Made by a program: the position numbers and the translations under genes. From assembly GCF_044547355.1 (NCBI RefSeq), contig NZ_JBIUAG010000002.1:372001-436000 (forward strand): DNA of 64,000 bases. Reading direction: 5' to 3'. Source of the DNA: Kutzneria sp044547355 (lineage in GTDB: Bacteria; Actinomycetota; Actinomycetes; Mycobacteriales; Pseudonocardiaceae). The notes under the pieces were generated by a model that saw nothing but the letters and a program-made list of their open reading frames with translations, was not told where the DNA came from and searched no databases. This document shows positions 7,226 through 15,605 of the stretch, one piece after another; the first letter of the stretch is position 1, and each line of letters begins with the position of its first letter.

Positions 7226-8677
7226 TCAGCCGGCGTCTACATCGGATCCGGCCGGCCGGGCCTCGGCCCGGACCACGCCGACGCGCCGCAGTTCGTACAC
7301 CGCGATGACTATTGCCACCAGCATGAATCCGATGGCGCACCACAACGTCGTGGACAGCGCGGCCGGAAAGCCGCCGGCGACGCCGTCGTAGAAGACGGTG
7401 GCCAGCACGGCGGTGCCGATCGCGGTGCCGATCCGCTGACCGGTCTGCAACGCGCCGCCGGCCACCCCGGCGATGCTGTTCGGCACGCATTCCAGGGTCA
7501 AGGTGGTGTTGGGCGAGATGACCGCGCCGCCACCGATTCCGGCGAGCAGCAATGGGATCGCGATCGCGCCGCCAATCGCGTCTTGCGGGACCAGTCGCAC
7601 GACCACCGCGACGGCGGCCAGCCCTATCATGATGAGACTCAGTCCCGCCACCGTCACCTTGCGACCCAGCCGGGAAACCAGCCGTCCGGCCACCGCCGCC
7701 ATGATCGAGGAACCGAGCGCGAACGGGGTCACGGCGAGACCGGACTGCAACGGCGTGTAGTGCAGCCCGTTCTGCAGGAACAGCGACATCACCAGGAAAA
7801 TGCCGGCGAACCCGCAGAAGTAGACCGATCCCAGCAGCAAACCGGACGAGTAGCCGGAAACCTCGGTGAACAACCGCAGGTCCAGCAGCGGCTTGCCGCC
7901 CCTGGCGGTCAGCCGCCGCTCCCACCACACGAACAGCAGCCCGAAAACCGGCGTCAGCACGGCGAATAGCCACAACCACCCGGACGGGCCGCTCTCCGTC
8001 TCCACGATCGGCAGCAGGACGCCGAGCACCGCGACGCCCAGCAGCAGCGCGCCGACATGGTCGATCTGGCCCCGCAATCCGACGCCGCGGCGGGCGGGAT
8101 CCCTTTTGGGCAGCCACCGCAACGCCAGCGCGATGGCCAGCGCGCCGACCGGCACGTTGACGTAGAACACCCAGCGCCAGCCGGTCTCGTCGCCGAACGC
8201 GGCCAGGATCAGCCCGCCCAGCACCGGCCCGGTCGCGGTGGAAATGCCGATGGTCGCGCCGAGCAGGCCGAAGGCCCGGCCCCGCTCGGGGCCGGTGAAC
8301 AGATCCTGGATCAGTCCGGAGTTCTGCGGGGTGAGCAGACCCGCGGCCAGTCCCTGCAGCAGTCGCGCGCCGATCAGCAGCGTCTCGTTGGGGGCGGCGC
8401 CGGCCAGCGCGCTGGTGAGCACGAAAGCCGTCAATGCGATGAGGAACATCACCCTTCGGCCGAGCACGTCACCCAGCCGGCCGCCGGCAACCAGTGACAA
8501 GCCGAAGGTGAGCGCATATCCGGACACGATCCACTGCACGGATCCGGCCGAGGCCCCCAGACCGTTCTGCACCGAGGGCAGGGCCACGTTCACGATGCTG
8601 ACGTCGAGCAGGCTCATGAAGCCGGCGGCAAGGCTGACCGCCAGTGCTTTCCACCGCCGCGGATCCGGTTCGCTCAC
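7226..8677 (-). CDS. MFS drug exporter (DHA2, EmrB/QacA type)
   Basis: About 483 residues with 14 predicted membrane segments. The conserved DHA2 motifs are present: motif C-like WIVSGYALTFG near segment 2, then GGRLGDVLGRR (motif A), and GPVLGG (motif C) in segment 5. Such proteins export hydrophobic drugs or endogenous antibiotics with proton exchange. The GTG at 8677 is preferred because AGGATGGGG precedes it; a GTG at 8695 would add six residues. The gene is convergent with the MarR gene, and no regulator sits in its own promoter region. Confidence 0.9.
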   Translation of the reverse strand: MSEPDPRRWKALAVSLAAGFMSLLDVSIVNVALPSVQNGLGASAGSVQWIVSGYALTFGLSLVAGGRLGDVLGRRVMFLIALTAFVLTSALAGAAPNETLLIGARLLQGLAAGLLTPQNSGLIQDLFTGPERGRAFGLLGATIGISTATGPVLGGLILAAFGDETGWRWVFYVNVPVGALAIALALRWLPKRDPARRGVGLRGQIDHVGALLLGVAVLGVLLPIVETESGPSGWLWLFAVLTPVFGLLFVWWERRLTARGGKPLLDLRLFTEVSGYSSGLLLGSVYFCGFAGIFLVMSLFLQNGLHYTPLQSGLAVTPFALGSSIMAAVAGRLVSRLGRKVTVAGLSLIMIGLAAVAVVVRLVPQDAIGGAIAIPLLLAGIGGGAVISPNTTLTLECVPNSIAGVAGGALQTGQRIGTAIGTAVLATVFYDGVAGGFPAALSTTLWCAIGFMLVAIVIAVYELRRVGVVRAEARPAGSDVDAG

Positions 8678-9043
8678 CGCCCCATCCTGCGCCACGCATG
8701 ACGGCGCCGCCCAGCGGGCGGCAATCCTCCGCCGGTGGCGAATCCGGACCTAACGCTCTTCCCGCCACCACCTGATCCGGTGAAGAATCGGCGGTCACAA
8801 CTGTCGTCGCTGGGCTGTTCGGCGTACTCGGCCGACATGACGGGCGACCGTCGTCTGACAACTTCCGCCCGATCGGCCGCTCGGGGGTGACCGACCCCAC
8901 CCGGTTAGCCGCTTAATTTTGTTTCGAGTCGGTGAGTCATTATGTGCGGAGTATCGACTAGACTGGCCGCAGTCGCGTCAACGGGGCACGCCTCTTTGAC
9001 AGCGAGCATTACGCCACGTTCCGACCCAGACGGAGAAACGTCC
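8678..9043. other. Non-coding gap upstream of the MFS exporter and lsr2
   Basis: 366 bases without a convincing gene. It must hold the divergent promoters of the exporter and of lsr2. From about 8910 to 8960 the sequence becomes AT-rich compared with its surroundings, and TAGACT at about 8957 is a plausible -10 box for lsr2, giving a leader of roughly 80 bases. A short dyad, GGGGT-N5-ACCCC, lies near 8886. Nothing else is recognised. Confidence 0.5.
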
Positions 9044-9385
9044 ATGGCACAGAAGACCATCGTCCAGCTGATCGACGACCTCGATGGCGGTGAGGCCAAC
9101 GAGAGCGTGTCCTTCGGACTCGACGGCGTCGAGTACACCATCGACCTGTCGGAGGACAACGCCAAGAAGCTGCGGGACGGCCTGTCGTCTTTCGTCGAGA
9201 AGGCGCAGCGAGTCGGTGGCCGCAAGCAGCGGGGCGGCGCCACCACCGCGGTGAAGGCCGGCGGCGACCGCGCCCAGAACCAGGCCATTCGCGAGTGGGC
9301 CCGCAGCCAGGGGGAGAAGATCTCCGACCGCGGCCGCATCCCGGCCGAGCTGGTGGCCAAGTTCCAGGCCGCCCACGGCAGCTGA
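9044..9385 (+). CDS. lsr2: Lsr2-family nucleoid protein
   Basis: A 113-residue H-NS-like xenogeneic silencer of actinobacteria. The N-terminal dimerisation domain (3-58) contains the expected QLIDDLDG and YTIDLS stretches. A basic linker follows. The C-terminal DNA-binding domain has REWARSQG and the AT-hook-like RGR at 96-98 in DRGRIPAE, the residues known to enter the AT-rich minor groove. The ATG at 9044 follows GGAG at good spacing. It is monocistronic with a strong terminator just downstream. It probably silences AT-rich horizontally acquired DNA. Confidence 0.96.
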   Translation: MAQKTIVQLIDDLDGGEANESVSFGLDGVEYTIDLSEDNAKKLRDGLSSFVEKAQRVGGRKQRGGATTAVKAGGDRAQNQAIREWARSQGEKISDRGRIPAELVAKFQAAHGS

Positions 9386-9403
9386 ACACCCAGGCATAAC
9401 CTT

Positions 9404-9434
9404 CGATGGCGCCCGCGCACCGCGGGCGCCATCG
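9404..9434 (+). terminator. Terminator-like hairpin after lsr2
   Basis: Two perfect 14-base arms, CGATGGCGCCCGCG and CGCGGGCGCCATCG, flank a 3-base loop, 19 bases after the lsr2 stop. No U-run follows, which is common in high-GC actinomycetes. Confidence 0.85.
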
Positions 9435-9450
9435 GCGTGTCGGAACCCCG

Positions 9451-9501
9451 GCGAGTCGCGCTCAGCGACGCACCGAATGCGGGTTTCCGGCACATTCGAC
9501 C
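9451..9501 (+). repeat. Dispersed intergenic repeat R1, copy 1
   Basis: The segment shares the pattern GCGAGTCSCGCT ... ACCGAATGC ... GTTTCCGGCA ... ATTCGACC with copies at 33779-33836 (same strand) and 41501-41542 (opposite strand). It lies after the lsr2 terminator in non-coding DNA. Confidence 0.75.
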
Positions 9502-9585
9502 AGCGGCACGTGCGGATCGCATGTGCCGGTAAAGGGCGGTGGGGCGGCGACGGCCGGCCGTAGCGCGCCGCGCCCGGAAGTGACA

Positions 9586-9639
9586 AATCCCGCTCTCGGG
9601 CGGCCATGACGGATTTCATGGCCGCCGGGGAGCGGGATT
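9586..9639. repeat. Long intergenic hairpin H3
   Basis: Arms at 9586-9609 and 9616-9639 pair at 22 of 24 positions around a 6-base loop. The arm begins AATCCCGCTC and ends GGCCATGA. It is not directly after a gene, so it is not an ordinary terminator; it looks like an extragenic palindromic element. Confidence 0.7.
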
Positions 9640-9844
9640 CGGTTGCCGTGAGCGGGTCGCGCGGACGTCAGCGGGGACCGCGGACCGGTCGTGCCCCGGC
9701 GGGACGGACCTCTGGGGCCGGACCCGCCGCTCCCCTCGACCAGCGGGTCCGTTTCCCCGAAGTCCCCGGTACGTCAACTATGGTGAACAAGCGGTCACGC
9801 CCGGAAGGGGTTGGCCGTTGCCAACCCAGGAAACACCCCGGACC

Positions 9845-10843
9845 GTGCCCTTAGGGGCTTCCATAATCGATCGTGTGCTGATCGTGGTGGACACGGATCC
9901 CGGCGTCGACGACGCCTTCGCCCTGGTCGGGCTGCTGGCCCGGGCCCGTCGGGGCGACTGCCGGGTGCTGGCGATCGGCACAGTGCACGGCAATCTGCCG
10001 CCGGCCCCGGGCGCGGACAACGCGCTGCGCATCGCCGAGCTGCTCGGCCTGGACCTCCCAGTGGCCGTCGGAGCGGCGAAACCGCTGGTCGGGCCGGAGA
10101 TGCAGTCGGGCCAGATCGTGCACGGGGAGGACGGCCTCGGCGGCAACGCCGGCCCCGCGCCCCGGTCGAGGCCGACCGCGGAGTCGGCCGCCGAGCAGCT
10201 CGTCCGGTTAACCAGAACGCACCCGGGCGAGATCACGGTGCTGGCGCTGGGCCCGCTGACCAATCTCGCGCTGGCCCTTGCGGCCGAGCCGGAGCTGCCG
10301 ACGCTGGTCAAGGACGTGGTGTGGATGGGCGGCGTGTTCGACCGCCCGGGCACGGTCGGCATCTGCCAGGAGCCCAACGCCTGGCACGACCCGGAGGCGG
10401 CCGAGCGGGTGCTGGCCGCCGGCTTCGCGCTGACCGTGGTGCCGATCGAGGCGGTCGAGCACGCCTGGGCCGACGAGGCCTGGGTCGCCGACCTGGCCCG
10501 CGTCGACCACCCGGTGGCCCGGGCGCTGACCGCCTGGCACAAGCAGTACCTGGACTTCTACTCCGGCACGGTGGCCTTCGAGCACGGCGGCCCGGGCATG
10601 CTGCTGTACGACCCGGTGGCGGCGGCGCTCGCCCTCAACCCCGGGCTCGGCCGGTACGAGAGCCACCAGGTGGTGGTCGAACTCCAGGGCTACCTGCGCG
10701 GCGCGACCCTGGTCGACCGCCGGCCGGCCCCGCTGCCGGGGACCGAGCTGCCGGCCCGCCGCCCGGCCCGGGTGGCCGTCGCCGCCGACACGGCCCGAAT
10801 CCTGGCCGAATTGCTCGCCGACATCGCCGGCCTGGCCGGGTAG
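9845..10843 (+). CDS. Inosine/uridine-preferring nucleoside hydrolase
   Basis: About 332 residues of the IunH fold. The calcium-binding signature DTDPGVDDA lies near the N-terminus and the family's LALGPLTNLALAL and WMGG motifs follow at normal spacing. It splits ribonucleosides into base and ribose for salvage, in the cytosol. The start is uncertain: GTG at 9845 follows AGGAAA, while GTG at 9875 would begin right at the first strand, and a TTG at 9818 is also open. The divergence of the mid-region suggests its base preference cannot be read from sequence. An HTH/NB-ARC regulator follows 31 bases later. Confidence 0.88.
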   Translation: MPLGASIIDRVLIVVDTDPGVDDAFALVGLLARARRGDCRVLAIGTVHGNLPPAPGADNALRIAELLGLDLPVAVGAAKPLVGPEMQSGQIVHGEDGLGGNAGPAPRSRPTAESAAEQLVRLTRTHPGEITVLALGPLTNLALALAAEPELPTLVKDVVWMGGVFDRPGTVGICQEPNAWHDPEAAERVLAAGFALTVVPIEAVEHAWADEAWVADLARVDHPVARALTAWHKQYLDFYSGTVAFEHGGPGMLLYDPVAAALALNPGLGRYESHQVVVELQGYLRGATLVDRRPAPLPGTELPARRPARVAVAADTARILAELLADIAGLAG

Positions 10844-10854
10844 GTGTACTACCC
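10838..10854. promoter_or_regulatory. Dyad before the HTH/NB-ARC gene
   Basis: GGGTAG (10838-10843) and CTACCC (10849-10854) are perfect 6-base arms around GTGTA, starting in the stop codon of the hydrolase gene; GGGTAG recurs just upstream of the ATG at 10875. It may be an autoregulatory operator of the HTH protein. Confidence 0.4.
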
Positions 10855-10874
10855 TCGGTGACGGGGGTAGGAAA

Positions 10875-13100
10875 ATGCGAGAGAGTTTCGGCCAGCACGT
10901 GCGGGCCCTGCGCACGCGGCGTGACCTCTCGCTGCGTGGACTCGCCGAGCGGGCCGGCATCACCCCCGGCTACCTGAGCAAGATCGAGAACGGCCGGTTG
11001 CCCTCCGTGGACATGGCCCGGGTGCTGGACGGCGCGCTCGACGCGGACGGCACACTGCTGGCCGTGCTGACGGTCGACCAGCTCCCCCGCCCGGCCCAGC
11101 TGCCGCTGGCGATGAGCGGCTTCGTCGGCCGCGAGGCCGAGGTCCGCGACCTGACCGCCGCCCTGGAGCGCCCGGCCGACACCCGGGTGCCGCTGATCAT
11201 CGCCGTGGACGGCCCGCCCGGCGCCGGCAAGACCACCCTGGCCCTGCACTTCGCCCACCGGGCCATTCCCCGCTTCCCGGACGGCCAGCTCTACGCCGAC
11301 CTGCGCGGCCACAGCCCGCACGACCGGCCGGCGCCGGCCGTCGAGGTGCTGGCCGACCTGCTGCGGGCGCTGGGCGTGCCGGCCGCCGGCACCGCCGACG
11401 TGGAGCACCTGGCCGCGCTCTACCGGTCGGCGCTGGCCGAGCGGCAGATGCTGATCGTGCTGGACAACGCGGCCGACTTCGCCCAGATCGAGCCGCTGCT
11501 GCCGGGCACCGACCGCTGCGCGGTGATCATCACCAGCCGGGAGCGGCTGTCCGGCCTCACCCTGCGGGCCAGCCCGCACCGGCTGACCCTGGGCCCGATG
11601 TCGGAGAGCGAGTCGCTGGCCCTGCTCACCACCGTGCTCGGCGCCGAGCGCGCGGCCCGGGAGCCGGCGGCGCTGGCCTCGCTGGCCGCCCGCTGCGGCC
11701 GGCTGCCGCTGGCCCTGCGGGTGGCGGCCGAGCGGGCGGTCATGATCCCCGACTACGACCTGCGCGACCTGGTGACCGAGCTGGATTCGGAACGCCTGGA
11801 CGTGCTCGGCGTGGAGGACGCCGACGTCCGCACCGTCTTCTCCTGGTCGCTGCGCCGCCTCGACCCCGACGCCGCCCGGCTGTTCCCGCTGCTCGGCCTG
11901 CATCCCGGCCCGCAGATCAGCGGCCGCGCCGCCGCCGCGTTCGCCGGCATGCCGCACGCCTTCGCCCGCCGCGCCACGGCCCGCCTCACCCACGCCCACC
12001 TGCTGCGGGCCGTCGGCCGTGACCGCTACACCTTCCACGACCTGATCCGCGACTACGCCGCCGAGCTGGCCGACCGCGAGGTCAGCGACACCTCGGCGGC
12101 GGTGCACCGGCTGGCCTCCTGGTACCTGCACTCGGCCGCGGCCGCCTGCCACGTGCTGGCGCCGTTCCGTCTCGACCCGATGGACAAGGGCGAGATCCCG
12201 CCCGGCGTGCACCCCCTGGCCTGGACCTCGGACGAGGCCGGGGCGCTGGACGCGCTGCGGTGGTGCGACGCCGAGCTGGCCAACATCGTGCCGATCATCC
12301 AGCTGGCCATGGAGCACGGCCACGACCAGCTGGCCTGGCAGCTGCCGGTGACGCTGTGGACGTATCTGCTGCAACGGCGGCCGTGGACGGTGTGGCTGCG
12401 CAGCCACGAGCTGGCCCGGCAGGCGGCCCGCCGGCTGGGCGACCGCGCGGCCGAGGGCTGGGTGGTGACCAACCTGGCCGAGGGCTACCGGCGGATGGGC
12501 GACCTGGAGCAGGCCGGCCGCCTCTACGACGAGGCGCGGGCCCTGCGCGGCCGGGTCGGGGACCGCTACGGCCTGGCCTGGGCCCTGGCCGGCTCGGCCT
12601 TCCTCGCCGCCGATCTCCGCGACCACACGCGGGCGCGGTCACTGGCCGACCAGGCCACGCAGATCTTCGTGGAGTACAACGACATCCAGGGCCAGGCCCT
12701 GTGCCTGATGACCCGCGGCGACGTGCTGCGGCTGCGCGGCGACCTGGACGGCGGCCTGGCCCTGTGCACGCTGGCCCTAGGCATGATGGTGGACATCGCC
12801 TCGCTGGAGGGGCAGGTCTACGTGCTGCGCAAGATGGTGGAGATCCACATGCTGCGGCACAACTTCCCGCACGCGCTGGCCCTGCTCGACGACGCCGTGA
12901 ACACCGGCCGGGAACTGCGCGACCGCTGGGCCCAGGCCGAGGCCCTGACCCGGCGCGGCGACGTGCTGATGGAGATGGGCCGCCGCGACGAGGCCCGCGG
13001 CTCCTGGCAGCAGGCCGTCGCCCTCTACGACGAGATCGACGACACGACCGGCAGCCGCTCGGTCCGGGAACTCCTCGCCGGCGCACTCCCCATCGCATGA
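10875..13100 (+). CDS. HTH / NB-ARC / TPR signal-transduction ATPase regulator
   Basis: A 741-residue STAND-type protein. Residues 8-62 are an XRE helix-turn-helix (SLRGLAERAGITPGYLSKIE). An NB-ARC ATPase follows, with Walker A GPPGAGKTT at 113-121, Walker B LIVLDNA, a sensor stretch VIITSRERLSG and the winged-helix segment with YTFHDLIRDYAAE, which stands where the MHD motif is found. From about residue 430 the protein consists of TPR-like helical repeats. These proteins are related to the SARP/AfsR group but have an XRE domain in place of the SARP one. Ligand and target genes are unknown. Confidence 0.88.
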   Translation: MRESFGQHVRALRTRRDLSLRGLAERAGITPGYLSKIENGRLPSVDMARVLDGALDADGTLLAVLTVDQLPRPAQLPLAMSGFVGREAEVRDLTAALERPADTRVPLIIAVDGPPGAGKTTLALHFAHRAIPRFPDGQLYADLRGHSPHDRPAPAVEVLADLLRALGVPAAGTADVEHLAALYRSALAERQMLIVLDNAADFAQIEPLLPGTDRCAVIITSRERLSGLTLRASPHRLTLGPMSESESLALLTTVLGAERAAREPAALASLAARCGRLPLALRVAAERAVMIPDYDLRDLVTELDSERLDVLGVEDADVRTVFSWSLRRLDPDAARLFPLLGLHPGPQISGRAAAAFAGMPHAFARRATARLTHAHLLRAVGRDRYTFHDLIRDYAAELADREVSDTSAAVHRLASWYLHSAAAACHVLAPFRLDPMDKGEIPPGVHPLAWTSDEAGALDALRWCDAELANIVPIIQLAMEHGHDQLAWQLPVTLWTYLLQRRPWTVWLRSHELARQAARRLGDRAAEGWVVTNLAEGYRRMGDLEQAGRLYDEARALRGRVGDRYGLAWALAGSAFLAADLRDHTRARSLADQATQIFVEYNDIQGQALCLMTRGDVLRLRGDLDGGLALCTLALGMMVDIASLEGQVYVLRKMVEIHMLRHNFPHALALLDDAVNTGRELRDRWAQAEALTRRGDVLMEMGRRDEARGSWQQAVALYDEIDDTTGSRSVRELLAGALPIA

Positions 13101-13107
13101 CCCCTTG

Positions 13108-13206
13108 ATGCCACATGCGCTTCCCATGTGGCATATCCGGCCCCCCTTTAACCCCACATGCGCTTCCCATGTGGCGTCAGGACGCAAATGGGAAGCTCAT
13201 GTGGCG
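13108..13206. repeat. Cluster of three CCACATG/CATGTGG palindromic units
   Basis: ATGCCACATG-N7-CATGTGGCAT at 13108-13134 has perfect 10-base arms. A second unit, CCACATG-N7-CATGTGG, is at 13154-13174 with the same 7-base loop CGCTTCC. A third, inverted and partial copy lies at 13187-13206 and runs into the end of the minus-strand gene. The first unit probably serves as a bidirectional terminator for these convergent genes; the identical loops suggest duplication. Confidence 0.75.
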
Positions 13207-14087
13207 TTTGCTTTGGCGAAGGTCAGGGTGGCGCGGCAGCAGGCGATGAGGCGCTCCCGCAAGGGGGCGGCCTGGTCGGCGAAGGCGGCCTGCATGCACG
13301 CGTACTCGGCCCGCCCGGCGGCGTCCTCGATCCGCACCGGCTCGTAGCCCAGCGCCGACAGGTCGTAGGGGCTGGCCTTCATGTCCAGCTCGCGGATCCG
13401 GGATGCCAGCTCGAAGCAGTCGGCCACCAGCTCGGACGGCACGTACGGCTCCATCTTGTACGACACCTTGTACAGATCCATGTTGCCGTGCAGGCATCCC
13501 GGCTGCTCCAGCTCGACCTGGGACTCCCGGGTCGGCTGCAACGCGTTGCGCGGGCGGGCCGGCGGGGTGAAGAAGCGGAACGCGTCGAAGTGTCCACATC
13601 GGACGTTCGACGCCTCCACCAGCTCGTCGGTTCCCTGATGCCCCAGGCGAAGCGGCCAGCCGAAGTGCCGCACCTGCTCCGGCGTCTGCCGGTACACCAT
13701 GGCCCACTCGTGCAGCCCGAAGCAGTTCAGCCGCGGCGGCCGGGCGGCGGTGGCGGTCAGCAGGGCCAGGTAGAACTCGGCGGTGCGGACCCGGGCCTCG
13801 GTGCAGGCGGCCGGATCCAGCGTCACGCCATCGGCCACCCGGTGATAGCCCCGGTAGTCGAGGAACTCGTCGGCGTCGCCGGCCAGCACCACGCCCAGGC
13901 CGGGATGCCACCGTTCCAGCCGGCCCGGGCGCTGCGAGTAGTAGGTGAACAGGAAGTCGTGCACCGGGTGCTTTTCCTTGGCCAGCGAGCGTTCCCGGTG
14001 CGGCTGGGTCCAGCGGCGGACCCGGTCGACGTGCGCGCGCTGCCGGGCCAGCCACTCGGGTTCGGCCAGCACCGTCGTCGCGTCCAC
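13197..14087 (-). CDS. 3-methyladenine DNA glycosylase-family protein (actinobacterial type)
   Basis: A 296-residue protein of a conserved actinobacterial family usually annotated as 3-methyladenine DNA glycosylase, recognised by KHPVHDFLFTYYS and RLERWHPG near the N-terminus and by QPGCLHGNMDLYK and SELVADCFELA later. It does not show the AlkA helix-hairpin-helix signature, so the enzymatic claim rests only on the family name. The GTG at 14087 gives a normal N-terminus. The gene is followed on the minus strand by the palindrome cluster. It runs in the same direction as the NCS1 permease, 20 bases downstream of that gene's stop. Confidence 0.75.
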   Translation of the reverse strand: MDATTVLAEPEWLARQRAHVDRVRRWTQPHRERSLAKEKHPVHDFLFTYYSQRPGRLERWHPGLGVVLAGDADEFLDYRGYHRVADGVTLDPAACTEARVRTAEFYLALLTATAARPPRLNCFGLHEWAMVYRQTPEQVRHFGWPLRLGHQGTDELVEASNVRCGHFDAFRFFTPPARPRNALQPTRESQVELEQPGCLHGNMDLYKVSYKMEPYVPSELVADCFELASRIRELDMKASPYDLSALGYEPVRIEDAAGRAEYACMQAAFADQAAPLRERLIACCRATLTFAKANAT

Positions 14088-14107
14088 CCGACAACGGTAA
14101 CCGGCGG

Positions 14108-15547
14108 TCAGGCGGCGGTGGCCCGGGCCCTGAGCGTGGCCAGGGCGTAGAGGATGCCGGAGAGCAGGAAGCCCAGCACCACGCCCAGGTTGGTCATGGC
14201 CAGGGTGCTGTTGGCGATGGCCGCCGGCATCAGGTAGCCGGTGATCACCGCCAGGTGCGGGTCGGCCGAGGTGACCAGCCCCAGTCCGACGACGGTGCCG
14301 ACGACCATGGCGCCGATGCCGGCCCAGTTGAACGCGCCGTAGCGACCGTGCACGTCCTCCAGGGCGGCGCTGTCGTAGCCGTCGCGGCGGTGCATGAGCA
14401 GGTCGACCAGGAACACCGCGGCCCACGCCGCCGCGGCGACCCCGGTGATCAGCAGGAACGCCTGGAACACGCTGGCGAAGGTGGGCGCGATGAACACCAT
14501 GTAGATGCCGCCGACGATCATCAGCACGCCGTCGATGCCGGCGGTCACCGGCCGCGGCAGCCGAACCCCGATGGCCTGCAACACCAGGCCCGACGAGTAC
14601 AGGTCGACCGCGCCGGCGGCGGTGACGCTGAGGATCACGCTGATCAGGTACGGCACCAGGAACCAGGTCGGGGCCTGGGTCGCCAGCGCGCCGATCGGGT
14701 CCTTGGCCACCGCGCCGGCCAGCGCCGGGTCGCTGGTCGACAGCAGCACGCCCAGCAGCACCAACAGGCCCTGGGTGACGCCGCCGCCCGCCGCGGTCCA
14801 GCCGAGCACGGCCCGGCCGGGCGTGCTGCGGGGCAGGTAGCGGGAGTAGTCGGCGCCGGCGGCCAGCCAGCCCAGGCCGGTGCCGGCCATGGTCAGCACG
14901 ATGCCGGCCAGGAAGACCACGCCGGAGCCGGCCTTCCCGGAGCCGAGGTCGAAGTGCAGGTGGGGCAGCACGACGATCAGGTAGACGACGGTGACCACGG
15001 CGGTGATCAGGGTCAGCCAGCGCTGCACCCGTTGGATCACGTGATAGCCGTAGACGCCGAGCACGATGGTGCCCAGCGCGATCACCGCGAAGGCCACGGC
15101 CACCATGCCGGTGTTGCCCAGGCCGGGCGAGAGCCGTTCGAGCACGGTCCGGGTGGCCAGCGCGCCCAGGGCCACGCTGATCGTCTCCCAGCCGACCACC
15201 GTGATGTAGGTGATCAGCGTCGGCAGCCGGCTGCCCAACACGCCGAACGAGGCCCGGCTGAGCATCATGGCCGGCGCGCCGCCCCGCGTGCCGGCGATCG
15301 CCACCGCGCCGACCAGCGGGTACGACAGGGCGATGCCGATGACCACGGCCAGCATCGCCTGCCACCAGTTCAGGCCCACCGACACCACGAACAGGCCGTA
15401 GCCGACCGGCAGCATGCTCAGGTTGGCCGCCGACCACACCCAGAAGTGCCGGCTCGGCCGGCCGTAGCGCTCGTCGTCGGGAACCTGCTCGATGCCGCGC
15501 TGCTCGATGCCCCGGTCAACGGTCACTGTCTGTGTATCCCCGTTCAC
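14108..15547 (-). CDS. NCS1-family nucleobase:cation symporter
   Basis: A 479-residue permease with about 12 membrane segments. Family features include the N-terminal RHFWVWSAANLSMLPVG, and GWLAAGADYSRYLPR in the middle, which is typical of the PurC/CodB bacterial branch. It probably imports cytosine, a purine or a related base with protons or sodium. The GTG at 15547 is preferred; an ATG at 15580 would add 11 residues but has no ribosome-binding site. The nucleoside hydrolase about 4 kb away would fit base salvage, but that link is inferred. Confidence 0.88.
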   Translation of the reverse strand: MNGDTQTVTVDRGIEQRGIEQVPDDERYGRPSRHFWVWSAANLSMLPVGYGLFVVSVGLNWWQAMLAVVIGIALSYPLVGAVAIAGTRGGAPAMMLSRASFGVLGSRLPTLITYITVVGWETISVALGALATRTVLERLSPGLGNTGMVAVAFAVIALGTIVLGVYGYHVIQRVQRWLTLITAVVTVVYLIVVLPHLHFDLGSGKAGSGVVFLAGIVLTMAGTGLGWLAAGADYSRYLPRSTPGRAVLGWTAAGGGVTQGLLVLLGVLLSTSDPALAGAVAKDPIGALATQAPTWFLVPYLISVILSVTAAGAVDLYSSGLVLQAIGVRLPRPVTAGIDGVLMIVGGIYMVFIAPTFASVFQAFLLITGVAAAAWAAVFLVDLLMHRRDGYDSAALEDVHGRYGAFNWAGIGAMVVGTVVGLGLVTSADPHLAVITGYLMPAAIANSTLAMTNLGVVLGFLLSGILYALATLRARATAA

Positions 15548-15605
15548 GCGCTCACCGTAGCGGGGGAAACCGGCTCTCATCGAAAAGCTGTCGAAAGTGA
15601 GATCT

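Larger units (their letters stand above)
9386..9844. other. Non-coding gap between lsr2 and the nucleoside hydrolase
   Basis: 459 bases with no credible gene. It holds the lsr2 terminator, one copy of a dispersed repeat (9451-9501), a second long hairpin (9586-9639) and the promoter of the hydrolase gene, which I could not place. Confidence 0.6.
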
